DNA of 64,000 nt. Origin: JAOZPE01 sp964601275. GTDB lineage: Bacteria > Krumholzibacteriota > Krumholzibacteriia > JAJRXK01. The notes beneath the pieces are model-generated. The model searched no databases and was not told where the DNA came from. It saw only the letters and a list, made by a program, of their open reading frames with translations. Numbering within the stretch: the first letter of the stretch is position 1; each line of letters starts with the position of its first letter. The position numbers and the translations under genes were made by a program. Below are positions 15,369 through 23,472 of this stretch, in pieces. Location: contig CAZRMV010000009.1 in NCBI GenBank assembly GCA_964601275.1, forward strand, positions 62,001 to 126,000, given 5' to 3'.

Positions 15369-16733
15369 TCAGGCCAGGCCCCACTTGCGGAGGTGGTGTT
15401 GCAGGGTGGTGCGGGGCACCCCGAGCATCTTGGCGGCGCGGCTCTGGTTGCCCCCGCTGAGCTCCCAGGCCCGTTCCACCAGTTTCCTCTGGCTCAGCAA
15501 GAGAAGGTTCTCCTCTCCGCTTCCATCCAGGGTGATGCGGATCTCCTCGGGTCGCTCCTCCAGGGTGTCCGGCCCCAGCCGCAGGTCCCTTCCCTCGACC
15601 TTCTCTCCTTTGGCCAACAGGACCGCCCGCTCGACCGCGTTGCGCAGTTCGCGGATGTTGCCGGGCCATCGGTGGGTCGAGAGGCGCTGCTCGGCCTCCT
15701 CCGTGAATCCCTTCAGGTTCTTGTGGAGCTTCCGGTTGAAATCCATCAGGAAGAGTTCGGCCAACGGGACGATGTCCTCCCCCCGGTCTCGAAGAGCGGG
15801 AAGATGGAGGGGGGCCACGTCGAGGCGATAATAGAGATCACGGCGGAATTCCCCCTGGGCCAGTTTCGCCTGCAGGTCGGCGTTGGTGGCGGCGATGAAG
15901 CGCACGTCCACCTTGCGGGGCTCGACCGATCCCACCCGCAGGATCTCTCCCTTCTCCAGCACCAGCAGCAGCTTCGCCTGCAGATCGGCCTGCAGGTCCC
16001 CAACCTCATCCAGGAAGAGCGTACCTCCGTTGGCTTGTTCGATCAGTCCCCTCTTTCCGTGGCGGGAAGCGCCGGTGAACGCCCCTTCCTGATAGCCGAA
16101 GAGTTCGCTCTCCATGAGGTCGTGGGGAATGGCGCAACAGTTGAGGGTGACGAAGGGGCCGTCCCGGCGGCTGCTCTGGTGGTGGATGTATTCGGCCAAC
16201 AGGCTCTTGCCCGATCCAGTTTCTCCCTGCAGGAGAACGGTCACCTCGCTCTGGGCGTAGCCCTTCGCGGTGGCGAGCAGCTCCTTCATCGGGCGGCTGC
16301 GCGCCACAATGTCGCCGACGGCTCCGGCGGCGCGGCCCCGCGCCAGCAGCTCGACTTCCTTGCGCAAGCGCACCTGTTCCAGGGCGCGCTGCACCACGTG
16401 CCGGGTCAGTTCGGGATCGCTGCCCTTCTCGAGGAAATCGAAGGCGCCGGCGCGCATGGCCTCGACCGCGAGGGTCACGCTGCCATGGGCGGTCAGGATG
16501 ATGACCTCGGTTTCCGGCGCGGTTTCCTTGGCGAAGGCGAGGACCTCCAGCCCCGTGCCGTCGCCGAGCCGGTGGTCGACGATCAGCAGATCGTATTCCC
16601 TCTCGGCGAGCCGGGTCTTGGCCTCCTCGACCCCGGCGGCGCCCCGGATCTCCCAGCCGGCGTGTTGGAGCGAACGAGCCAGGGAGTTGCGGACGATCCT
16701 CTCGTCATCGACGATCAACAGACGGAATCCCAT
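15369..16733 (-). CDS. NtrC-family sigma-54-dependent response regulator
   Basis: A 454-residue DNA-binding activator with three domains. The receiver occupies residues 1-120, with the acidic pocket Asp9/Asp10 and phospho-acceptor Asp53 (IVDHRLGDG). The central AAA+ domain carries Walker A GETGSGKS and the sigma-54-contacting loop GAFTGA, both intact, plus the Walker B-type FLDEVGDL. A Fis-type helix-turn-helix at the C-terminus (SGGNQSRAAKMLGVPRTTLQHHLRKW) binds DNA. The ATG at 16733 lies one base after the kinase stop; a start at 16742 overlapping the kinase is also possible. Paired with the upstream kinase, it most likely drives the sigma-54 promoter of the porin. Confidence 0.95.
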   Translation of the reverse strand: MGFRLLIVDDERIVRNSLARSLQHAGWEIRGAAGVEEAKTRLAEREYDLLIVDHRLGDGTGLEVLAFAKETAPETEVIILTAHGSVTLAVEAMRAGAFDFLEKGSDPELTRHVVQRALEQVRLRKEVELLARGRAAGAVGDIVARSRPMKELLATAKGYAQSEVTVLLQGETGSGKSLLAEYIHHQSSRRDGPFVTLNCCAIPHDLMESELFGYQEGAFTGASRHGKRGLIEQANGGTLFLDEVGDLQADLQAKLLLVLEKGEILRVGSVEPRKVDVRFIAATNADLQAKLAQGEFRRDLYYRLDVAPLHLPALRDRGEDIVPLAELFLMDFNRKLHKNLKGFTEEAEQRLSTHRWPGNIRELRNAVERAVLLAKGEKVEGRDLRLGPDTLEERPEEIRITLDGSGEENLLLLSQRKLVERAWELSGGNQSRAAKMLGVPRTTLQHHLRKWGLA

Positions 16734-16734
16734 G

Positions 16735-18384
16735 CTACGCATTCTCCTGGGCCGGTGGCTGATGGAGGGGAAGCCAGACCGTGAACACCGCGCCTTCGCC
16801 GGGGCGGCTCTCCACCTCGACGGTTCCATGATGTTGCAGGACGATCCGTTTGACGATGGTCAATCCCAGCCCGGTGCCCTGGGGGGAACGGGTGAAGAAG
16901 GGATCGAAGATCCGGGAAAGGATCTCCGGCCGGATCCCGGGGCCGTTGTCCTCTACCTTCAGTTCCACCCCGCCGTCGCGCCGGCCGGCGGTGATGTGGA
17001 TGTGTCCGAGCTCCACCTGCCGGGTCGCCTCGGCCGCGTTGGACACCAGGTTGATGAGGACCTGTTCCATGCGGTGTCGGTCCATCTCGACCGGAGGCAG
17101 ATCGTCCTCGACCTCGACGGTCAACTCCACCGCATCCTGTTGCAATTGCTTGCGCAGGAGCACCATGGCCGAGTCGATCAGCTCCCGGAGCGGGTGGGTG
17201 CCGAATTCCGGCTCCCGCGGTTGGGCGAAGTCGTTGACTTCGCTCACGATGCGGTCGATGCGCTGGAGGCCGTCCTCCATCTCGGAATAGACCTCTTGTT
17301 CCGGTGCGGCCGGATCGCCTCTTCGCTGGAGAAAGTCGAGATTGTTCCGCACCGCGAACAGGGGGTTGCGGATGTCGTGGGCGATTCCCGCCGCCAACTG
17401 CCCGAGGGCGAAGAGTTTCTCCGATTCGATCTGCCGCTCCATGCCGTCGTGGATGCGCTGGCGCATGCCGTCCAGGGCGCGCGCCAGGTCTTCGACCTCG
17501 GCCTTTCCGGTGATGCTGACCGCGGTCCCGTAGTCTCCGTTGCCGATGCGGGTGGCGTCGGCCTGCAGGCGTCGGACCGGGCCCACCACCGTGGCCCGGA
17601 CGAAAAGATGGACCAGGGCGGCGATGAGTCCGGAAACGGCGAGATAGGCCAGGATGCTCATCAGCTTGTTGTGCCGCTGGGCGGCGATCACCGTGTCCAT
17701 CGGAATGGAGATGCTCAGTCCTCCCCGGATGTCGCCCACGGAATAGCCCTGGGCGCCGTGACATCTCAGGCAGTCCTTTTCGGTGATCAAGGGAGCCAGG
17801 TAGCGGAAACTGGGAGCATCGGGCCCCTCCACGACCGCGCTCACTTCGTCCAGGGGCCGCCCCTCCTGGCGGCTGCGCTCGATCCGGTGCAGCGCTTCGG
17901 CCTCGAAATCGTCCGCCCGGTTCCGGGGGTTGAGCGGATTCAAGGAGGTGACGTGGAAGGTGAAGCGCAGTCCGCGGCTCTGCGACATCGAGGCCAGATC
18001 CCGGGTGATCATCGCCGGATTGCGCAGGACGAGCGTATCGCCCGCCGAGGTCACCGCCAGGGCATCCTTCAGGAAGGGGTTGGACTCCACCCCCTGGGTC
18101 TTGGGGATGTAGACCCCGCCGCTGTGGGCGACCCAGGCGCGGATGAGGACGATCTCGCGGTGCAGGGCCCGGGAGAGGTCGAGCAGTTCCTGCTCGATCA
18201 GGGCATTGGTGTGTCTTCCCATTTCGCGGAAGACGAAGAGATTGACCACCAGGACGATGATCGTCACGCCGAGGCCGATGCGCATCGAGAGTCGCAAGAT
18301 CCGTCCCTTTCCCGGCTGGAATCGCGGGGATGGAGCCCCTCCCGGCCGTCGCGACGGGGGGGCCTTTGCGGGCAAAGAGTACAT
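16735..18384 (-). CDS. Membrane histidine kinase with a heme-binding (DUF3365-type) sensor
   Basis: A 549-residue sensor kinase. After a basic N-terminus comes a membrane helix (about 34-55), then a periplasmic domain with the Tll0287/DUF3365 layout. That domain contains one CxxCH heme-attachment motif, CLRCH (Cys205, Cys208, His209), followed by GDIRGGLSISIPMD. A second helix (about 240-262) leads to a HAMP segment, a HisKA domain with His336 in AHDIRNPL and a HATPase domain with DNGPGI and GTGLGL. The heme suggests sensing of redox state, NO, oxygen or a heme ligand. It forms a two-gene unit with the regulator and is divergent from the cytochrome operon. The start may instead be ATG 18285, just before the first helix. 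Confidence 0.92.
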   Translation of the reverse strand: MYSLPAKAPPSRRPGGAPSPRFQPGKGRILRLSMRIGLGVTIIVLVVNLFVFREMGRHTNALIEQELLDLSRALHREIVLIRAWVAHSGGVYIPKTQGVESNPFLKDALAVTSAGDTLVLRNPAMITRDLASMSQSRGLRFTFHVTSLNPLNPRNRADDFEAEALHRIERSRQEGRPLDEVSAVVEGPDAPSFRYLAPLITEKDCLRCHGAQGYSVGDIRGGLSISIPMDTVIAAQRHNKLMSILAYLAVSGLIAALVHLFVRATVVGPVRRLQADATRIGNGDYGTAVSITGKAEVEDLARALDGMRQRIHDGMERQIESEKLFALGQLAAGIAHDIRNPLFAVRNNLDFLQRRGDPAAPEQEVYSEMEDGLQRIDRIVSEVNDFAQPREPEFGTHPLRELIDSAMVLLRKQLQQDAVELTVEVEDDLPPVEMDRHRMEQVLINLVSNAAEATRQVELGHIHITAGRRDGGVELKVEDNGPGIRPEILSRIFDPFFTRSPQGTGLGLTIVKRIVLQHHGTVEVESRPGEGAVFTVWLPLHQPPAQENA

Positions 18385-18515
18385 GAGTTCTTGCCAAGAG
18401 GGCCACCATGCGATTCATTGGGAGGGAGGTCGATGGCGTTCCACCGACGCCGCTGCACAGTCGCCCTCTTCTGCCGCCCACCCCCGCGTAGTGGGGTCGT
18501 GGGGACAAGCCGCCC

Positions 18516-19181
18516 ATGGACCACCGGACCCTCGCGTGCGCCACGGCGTTTGCCGTCGTGTGCGGTCTTCTGTCGGGGTGTTCTTCGGGCGATCCTTCGC
18601 CGGGGCAGGGCGCCCAGACCCTGCCGTCGCAGGTCAAGGACGGCAGGCGGGTCGATCCCGCCCTCGATCGCCACCTGGACAAGACTCCGCCGCGCAAGCC
18701 CACCGGTCTGCGTCTGCGCCGGGTGGAGTGGACCTACGATTGCATGGAGTGCCACCGCCTGCTGAAGCCGCGGTGGCACCACCAGCCGCTCCAGGGCGAG
18801 CACCGGGATCTCGAGCTCCGCCACGGCGCCAACCGCTTCTGCCTGAACTGCCACCACCCCACCAACCGCAACGTCTTTGTCGATTACGACGGCTCCGAGA
18901 TCCCTCCGAGCAATGTGGTCCGCCTGTGCGCGAAGTGTCACGGGCCCACCTATCGAGACTGGAAGGTCGGAGTCCACGGCCGCCGCAACGGGTATTGGAA
19001 CACCGCGATGGGGCCACAGACCCGCCTGAGCTGCATCGAGTGCCACGACCCGCATGCCCCGCGGTTCCAATCCATCCCACCCATGCCCGGGCCCCACTAC
19101 CCCGTGCGCGCGGCGGGGGCTCTGGATTCCCCGGGCGCGGCGGACTCCCCGCCCGGTGCGGCCGAAGGAGGGGCGAAATGA
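18516..19181 (+). CDS. Tetraheme c-type cytochrome lipoprotein
   Basis: A 221-residue lipoprotein with signal peptide and lipobox LLSGC (Cys22). Four CxxCH heme motifs follow: CMECH (about 76), CLNCH (about 109), CAKCH (about 139) and CIECH (about 170). Several extra His residues (for example HHQPLQGEH) could be distal ligands, so bis-His hemes are likely. The C-terminus is a Pro/Ala/Gly tail. It is the first gene of a six-gene operon; its stop overlaps the ATG of the Fe-S protein. Expected role: a membrane-anchored periplasmic electron carrier linking the membrane complex to the octaheme enzyme. No close named family is recognised beyond multiheme cytochromes c. Confidence 0.9.
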   Translation: MDHRTLACATAFAVVCGLLSGCSSGDPSPGQGAQTLPSQVKDGRRVDPALDRHLDKTPPRKPTGLRLRRVEWTYDCMECHRLLKPRWHHQPLQGEHRDLELRHGANRFCLNCHHPTNRNVFVDYDGSEIPPSNVVRLCAKCHGPTYRDWKVGVHGRRNGYWNTAMGPQTRLSCIECHDPHAPRFQSIPPMPGPHYPVRAAGALDSPGAADSPPGAAEGGAK

Positions 19182-20152
19182 CCCGATCGGACCGTTCCCC
19201 GCAGACTCCCCGGAGTCTGCAGGAAGCCATGCGACCGCTGGACCGCCGGACCTTCCTGCGGGGCGCGGCCGGCGCCGCGGCGGGGTTGGTGGGACTTTCC
19301 CTGGCGCTCTCGCCCCTGCTCGATCTCGAGTCGGGTGATCTCAGCCTCGCCGAGTTCCTGCAGAAGCACTACCGCGAGCTGAGTCCGGAGGAACTCGACC
19401 GCATCCTTCGCCGCATCGAGGAGGAGACCGCGCGGGACTACGGCGTGAAGCCAAGGGTGCGGGACATCCGCCCTTTGGGCGGGGTGGAGTTCGCCTACGC
19501 CCTGAACCTGAGCCGCTGCATCGGATGCCGGCGCTGCGTGCACGCGTGTCTCGCCGAGAACAACCAGTCGCGCGAAGACCCCGACGATGTCGAGATGTCC
19601 TACATCCGGGTGCTCGAACTCGAGAACGGATCGATGAACCTGGAGGAGGCCGACCAGTACTACGACCCCGAACGGGTTCCCCGCGAGGGCAAGTACTACA
19701 TGCCGGTGCAATGCCACCAGTGCCGCAACGCTCCGTGCACCAAGGCCTGTCCGGTGAAGGCCACCTGGACCCAGGAGGACGGCATCACCGTGATCGACTA
19801 CAACTGGTGCATCGGCTGTCGCTATTGCATGGCCGCCTGCCCCTACTTCGCGCGGCGGTTCAACTTCAAGAAACCGAAGCTCGAGCCCGAGCAGATCAAC
19901 CCGAACCAGGCCTACCTGGGCAACCGGATCCGTCCCAAGGGCGTGGTCGAGAAGTGCACCTTCTGCCTGCAACGCACCCGTGAGGGCCGGCTTCCCGCCT
20001 GCATGGAGGTCTGCCCCACGGGATCACGGGTGTTCGGCAACGTGGCCGATCCGGAAAGTGAGATCCACTACATCCTCAAGAACAAACGGGTCTACATCCT
20101 CAAGGAAGAGGTCGGGACCCTGCCACGTTTCTACTACTTCTTCGACGTGTAG
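19178..20152 (+). CDS. Tat-exported ferredoxin-type subunit with four [4Fe-4S] clusters (DsrO/HmcB-like)
   Basis: A 324-residue iron-sulfur protein. The Tat motif is D-R-R-T-F-L-R (residues 22-28), followed by a hydrophobic Ala/Gly/Leu segment. Cysteine clusters occur in the order typical of DsrO, HybA and HmcB: CIGCRRCVHAC, then CHQCRNAPCTKACP, CIGCRYCMAACP and CTFCLQR...CMEVCP, enough for four [4Fe-4S] clusters. ATG 19178 overlaps the previous stop (ATGA), with AAGGAGGGG upstream. Between signal and clusters is a helical region with acidic pairs (SPEELDRILRRIEEE). It should form the periplasmic electron-transfer subunit that partners the NrfD-type membrane subunit encoded next. Confidence 0.94.
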   Translation: MTRSDRSPQTPRSLQEAMRPLDRRTFLRGAAGAAAGLVGLSLALSPLLDLESGDLSLAEFLQKHYRELSPEELDRILRRIEEETARDYGVKPRVRDIRPLGGVEFAYALNLSRCIGCRRCVHACLAENNQSREDPDDVEMSYIRVLELENGSMNLEEADQYYDPERVPREGKYYMPVQCHQCRNAPCTKACPVKATWTQEDGITVIDYNWCIGCRYCMAACPYFARRFNFKKPKLEPEQINPNQAYLGNRIRPKGVVEKCTFCLQRTREGRLPACMEVCPTGSRVFGNVADPESEIHYILKNKRVYILKEEVGTLPRFYYFFDV

Positions 20153-20166
20153 ACGGGAAGGATGAC

Positions 20167-21453
20167 ATGAAGGATTACCTGTTGTTCCTCGCGCGCGTGG
20201 CGCGGATCTCCTTCCAGGGCGGATGGCGCTTCTACCTCTGGATGTCGCTTCTGACCGTCATCGCCCTCCTCGGGCTGCATTCCTACATGCGGCAGTTCGT
20301 GGAAGGCTTGCAGGCCACCGGAATGACCAACCAGGTGTCGTGGGGAGCCTACATCTCCAACTTCACCTACCTGGTGGGAATCGCCGCCGCCGCGGTGATG
20401 CTGGTGATTCCGGCCTACATCTACCGCAACGAGGAGATGCACAAGGTGGTTCTCTTCGGAGAACTCATGGCCATCGCAGTCATCGTGATGTGCCTGCTCT
20501 TCGTGATGGTCGACCTGGGACATCTCGACCGTTTCCATCATCTCATTCCGCCCTTCGGGATCTTCAACTTCCCCGTGTCGATCCTTTCCTGGGATGTCCT
20601 GGTGCTCAACGGCTATCTCCTGTTGAACATGCACATCTGCGGCTACCTCCTGTACTGCAAGTACCGGAATGTGAAGCCCACCGCGAAGTTCTACATTCCC
20701 TTCGTCTTCATCGCCATCGTGTGGGCCATCAGCATCCACACCGTGACCGCCTTCCTCTACGTGAGCCTTGGAGGTCGGCCGTACTGGAATCATCCCATCA
20801 TCGCCCCCCGCTTTCTCGCGTCGGCATTCACCGCGGGTCCGGCGATCCTGGTGGTGACCTTCCAGTTCATCCGGCGTTACACCCGCTACTGGATCGGCGA
20901 CGCGCCCATCTTCACCCTGCGGCGCATCATCACCGTGGCCATGATCATCAACGTCTTCCTGTTGGCCTGCGAGGTCTTCACCGAGTTCTACGTGAAGACC
21001 TACCACGTATCGGCTTCGCAGTACCTCTACTTCGGTCTGCATGGCCACACCGCGCTGGTGGGATGGATCTGGACCGCCATCGTGCTGGAAGTGTCCGCCC
21101 TGGCGCTCTTCGTGACGCCCTGGTCGCGCCGGATCGGATGGTTGAACCTGGCCTGCGTGCTGGCTTTCGTGGGGATCGGCATCGAGAAGGGGATGGGCTT
21201 GATCGTTCCAGGTTTCGTTCCCTCGCCCCTGGGGGAAGTCGTCGAGTACGCCCCCACTTGGAACGAGTTCCTGGTGGTCCTGGGAATCTGGTCCTTCGGG
21301 GCCCTCATGTATTCGTGGATGCTGAGAGTGGCCATTCCGATCATGGATGGATCGCTCGCGGCCGGTACGGCATCACCGTTGGAAGATCTGGAATCCGGCA
21401 CGTCACGACACGGGACCGCGCGTCCCTTCTCCCTCGGGGGTGATTTCCAATGA
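20167..21453 (+). CDS. NrfD/PsrC-family quinone-interacting membrane subunit
   Basis: A 428-residue integral membrane protein with about ten hydrophobic helices, matching NrfD/DsrP/HmcC proteins. These anchor periplasmic Fe-S subunits and exchange electrons with the quinone pool. Recognisable features are the N-terminal WGAYISNFTYLVGIAAAA helix, the HLDRFHHLIPP loop, and the repeated Trp/Tyr-rich interfaces (SWDVLVLNGYLLLNMHICGY). The C-terminal 40 residues are a soluble tail (ASPLEDLESGTSRHG). It starts 14 bases after the Fe-S gene, and its stop overlaps the ATG of the octaheme gene, so all are cotranslated. Direction of electron flow is inferred as quinol to periplasm. Confidence 0.94.
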   Translation: MKDYLLFLARVARISFQGGWRFYLWMSLLTVIALLGLHSYMRQFVEGLQATGMTNQVSWGAYISNFTYLVGIAAAAVMLVIPAYIYRNEEMHKVVLFGELMAIAVIVMCLLFVMVDLGHLDRFHHLIPPFGIFNFPVSILSWDVLVLNGYLLLNMHICGYLLYCKYRNVKPTAKFYIPFVFIAIVWAISIHTVTAFLYVSLGGRPYWNHPIIAPRFLASAFTAGPAILVVTFQFIRRYTRYWIGDAPIFTLRRIITVAMIINVFLLACEVFTEFYVKTYHVSASQYLYFGLHGHTALVGWIWTAIVLEVSALALFVTPWSRRIGWLNLACVLAFVGIGIEKGMGLIVPGFVPSPLGEVVEYAPTWNEFLVVLGIWSFGALMYSWMLRVAIPIMDGSLAAGTASPLEDLESGTSRHGTARPFSLGGDFQ

Positions 21454-22925
21454 AGAGATGGTTGCCGGCGATGGCCGCGGCCGTGCTCGGCGTTCTGCTC
21501 GGCTCGGGTGTCGCCCGGGCGGGGTTCACGCTCACCGACCTCTCCAAGGAGAGCAAGGCCTGTATCGAATGTCACAAGAGTGTATCGGCCTCCATCTACG
21601 GACAGTGGGGAGGCAGCAAGCACCACGGGGCCAACGTGGGGTGCTTCGAGTGCCACAGCGCCACCGTGGGCGATCCGGATGCGTTCATGCACGAGGGGCA
21701 GCTCATTTCGGTGATCGTGTCTCCCAAGGACTGCGCCCGCTGCCACGAGACGGTGGTGAAGGAATTCACCGCCTCCCACCACTCGAAGGCGGGAAGGATC
21801 CTGGGTTCTTTGGACAACGTCCTGGCCGAGGTCGTGGAGGGGAATACCGGCTTCAAGTCGCCGTCCTTCCCCCAGGGGGTCTCGGCCGCGGCGGTGAACG
21901 GTTGCTGGCAGTGCCACGGCACCACGGTGAAGGTGCTGGGCGACGGGAAACTCGATCCCGCCACCTGGCCCAACACCGGCATCGGCCGGATCAACCCCGA
22001 CGGGTCGGAAGGTTCGTGCACCGCCTGTCATTCCCGGCACAGTTTCTCCAAGGCGCAGGCGCGCCATCCCGACACCTGCGGGAAGTGCCACATGGGCCCG
22101 GACCATCCCCAGATCGAGATCTACAACGAGAGCAAGCACGGCATCGCCTTCCGGGCGAACATCGACAAGATGGCGATGGACAATTCCAAGTGGGTGGTCG
22201 GCGAGGACTACGACGTGGCCCCGACCTGTGCCACCTGTCACATGAGTGCGGCGAAGGGCTTTGAGGACGAGCAACAGCCCTACCCGGCCCAACCGGTCAC
22301 CCACGACGTGGGGTTGAGGATCTCCTGGAACAACCGCCCGGCCATCTCGATCCGGCCGGAAGTGGCCGACGCCAAGATGGGTCTGCCCGGCGCGGAGATT
22401 CCCTGGCGTCAGCGGCGGGACCGCATGATCGCGGTCTGCGTGAACTGCCACAACCGCAACTTCGTCGACGCGTTCTACGAGCAGTACGACGGGCTCATCC
22501 AGCTCTACCGGGAGAAGTTCGCCGAACCCGGCCTGGCCCTGTACAAGGCTTCCGAGCCCCTGCGGCATCAGCCGAAGTTCAGCGATCCCATCGACTTCAC
22601 CTGGTTCGAGATCTGGCACCACGAGGGGCGCCGGGCCCGTCACGGGGCCTCGATGATGGGCCCGGACTACACCCACTGGCACGGCACCTACGAGGTGGCG
22701 AAAGCCTTCTACAGCGAGTACATCCCCCAGCTCACCGAGCTGGCGGAGCGGTACAAGGATTCCGAGCTTCCCGAGAAGAGGGCGGCCGCCGAACGGCTCG
22801 CCGATCTCATCGAGGAGACCCTCAACCAGGCGAACCATCGCTGGTATCTCGACAAGATGAGCGCAGCCGAGAAAGCGCGCCGGGCCAAGGAGCGCGCCGA
22901 GTTCGAGAAGCGCTACAAGAAGTAG
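21450..22925 (+). CDS. Octaheme cytochrome c of the hydroxylamine oxidoreductase (HAO) family
   Basis: A 491-residue periplasmic multiheme enzyme. Signal peptide residues 1-24. Eight CxxCH motifs begin at residues 38, 65, 95, 152, 190, 210, 260 and 330; the spacing and the single long C-terminal helical region without hemes match HAO-type octaheme proteins. A conserved-looking segment SMMGPDYTHWHGTYEV (401-416) lies where HAO-family proteins have their last conserved block. Whether Tyr407 or another Tyr makes the covalent heme crosslink of true oxidases cannot be decided here. Coupled to a quinol-linked NrfD module, a reductive role (nitrite, hydroxylamine or NO) is more likely than oxidation. 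A non-nitrogen substrate is possible. Confidence 0.93.
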   Translation: MKRWLPAMAAAVLGVLLGSGVARAGFTLTDLSKESKACIECHKSVSASIYGQWGGSKHHGANVGCFECHSATVGDPDAFMHEGQLISVIVSPKDCARCHETVVKEFTASHHSKAGRILGSLDNVLAEVVEGNTGFKSPSFPQGVSAAAVNGCWQCHGTTVKVLGDGKLDPATWPNTGIGRINPDGSEGSCTACHSRHSFSKAQARHPDTCGKCHMGPDHPQIEIYNESKHGIAFRANIDKMAMDNSKWVVGEDYDVAPTCATCHMSAAKGFEDEQQPYPAQPVTHDVGLRISWNNRPAISIRPEVADAKMGLPGAEIPWRQRRDRMIAVCVNCHNRNFVDAFYEQYDGLIQLYREKFAEPGLALYKASEPLRHQPKFSDPIDFTWFEIWHHEGRRARHGASMMGPDYTHWHGTYEVAKAFYSEYIPQLTELAERYKDSELPEKRAAAERLADLIEETLNQANHRWYLDKMSAAEKARRAKERAEFEKRYKK

Positions 22926-22941
22926 GGGTGAGAGGATATCC

Positions 22942-23472
22942 ATGTCGGGCCATCCACGGGAAAGAGGGCAGAAGAGCTCGGCGCTCGATGCGCGAAGACG
23001 CTCGGCGGAGCGCCTGGCCGCCGAGGCCGAGGACGCGTTGACGGCCCACCTGGTGGAGCGGGCGGAACACGCCAGGCGCAAGTACGGAAGAATCGACGCC
23101 GGAAGGCTTCCCGCCTTCTTGAACGATCCCGAGTGCGTGCGCCATCCCGCCCGACTCGTGTTCGAGGAGGGGGAGATGGCGCCGCACCAGTTCGCCCAGC
23201 CCGACCGGGACTTCCGGGTGCCGGGAGACGGGGCCAGGGTGCTCTGGCTGCGCCCTGAGCTCGCCGGCCACCCCGAGTGGCTGCCTTTGGCGGTGGCGTA
23301 CATGGTTCCGGTGATCAACTACGGAGAGGAAGTGATCGACGATCGTCACTGCCTTCGGTACGCTGCGGTCCTGCTGGGTCTGGACGAGGACGCCGCCTAC
23401 CGGAGCCTGTGTGGAATGGCCGATGCGCTGGGGCTGGCGATCCGAAGACCCGCGAACCATCCGGGAGCCTGA
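22942..23472 (+). CDS. Conserved-context hypothetical protein of the cytochrome operon
   Basis: A 176-residue soluble protein with no signal peptide, membrane segment or heme motif. The N-terminal 60 residues are strongly charged and helical (RRRSAERLAAEAEDALTAHLVERAEHARRKYG). The C-terminal part has a compact pattern including LPLAVAYMVPVINYGEEVIDD, RHCLRYAAVLLGLDEDAAYRSL and GMADALGL. Two Cys residues (about 63 and 136) are isolated. It begins 17 bases after the octaheme gene and its stop overlaps the start of the next gene, so it belongs to the operon. A cytoplasmic assembly or regulatory role is possible, but nothing in the sequence proves it. No family recognised. Confidence 0.78.
   Translation: MSGHPRERGQKSSALDARRRSAERLAAEAEDALTAHLVERAEHARRKYGRIDAGRLPAFLNDPECVRHPARLVFEEGEMAPHQFAQPDRDFRVPGDGARVLWLRPELAGHPEWLPLAVAYMVPVINYGEEVIDDRHCLRYAAVLLGLDEDAAYRSLCGMADALGLAIRRPANHPGA

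Noticed and set aside
18385..18515. sigma-54 promoter upstream of the cytochrome operon
   Set aside because: No GG-N10-GC pair with acceptable flanks was found on the plus strand. The operon may use another promoter within this gap.
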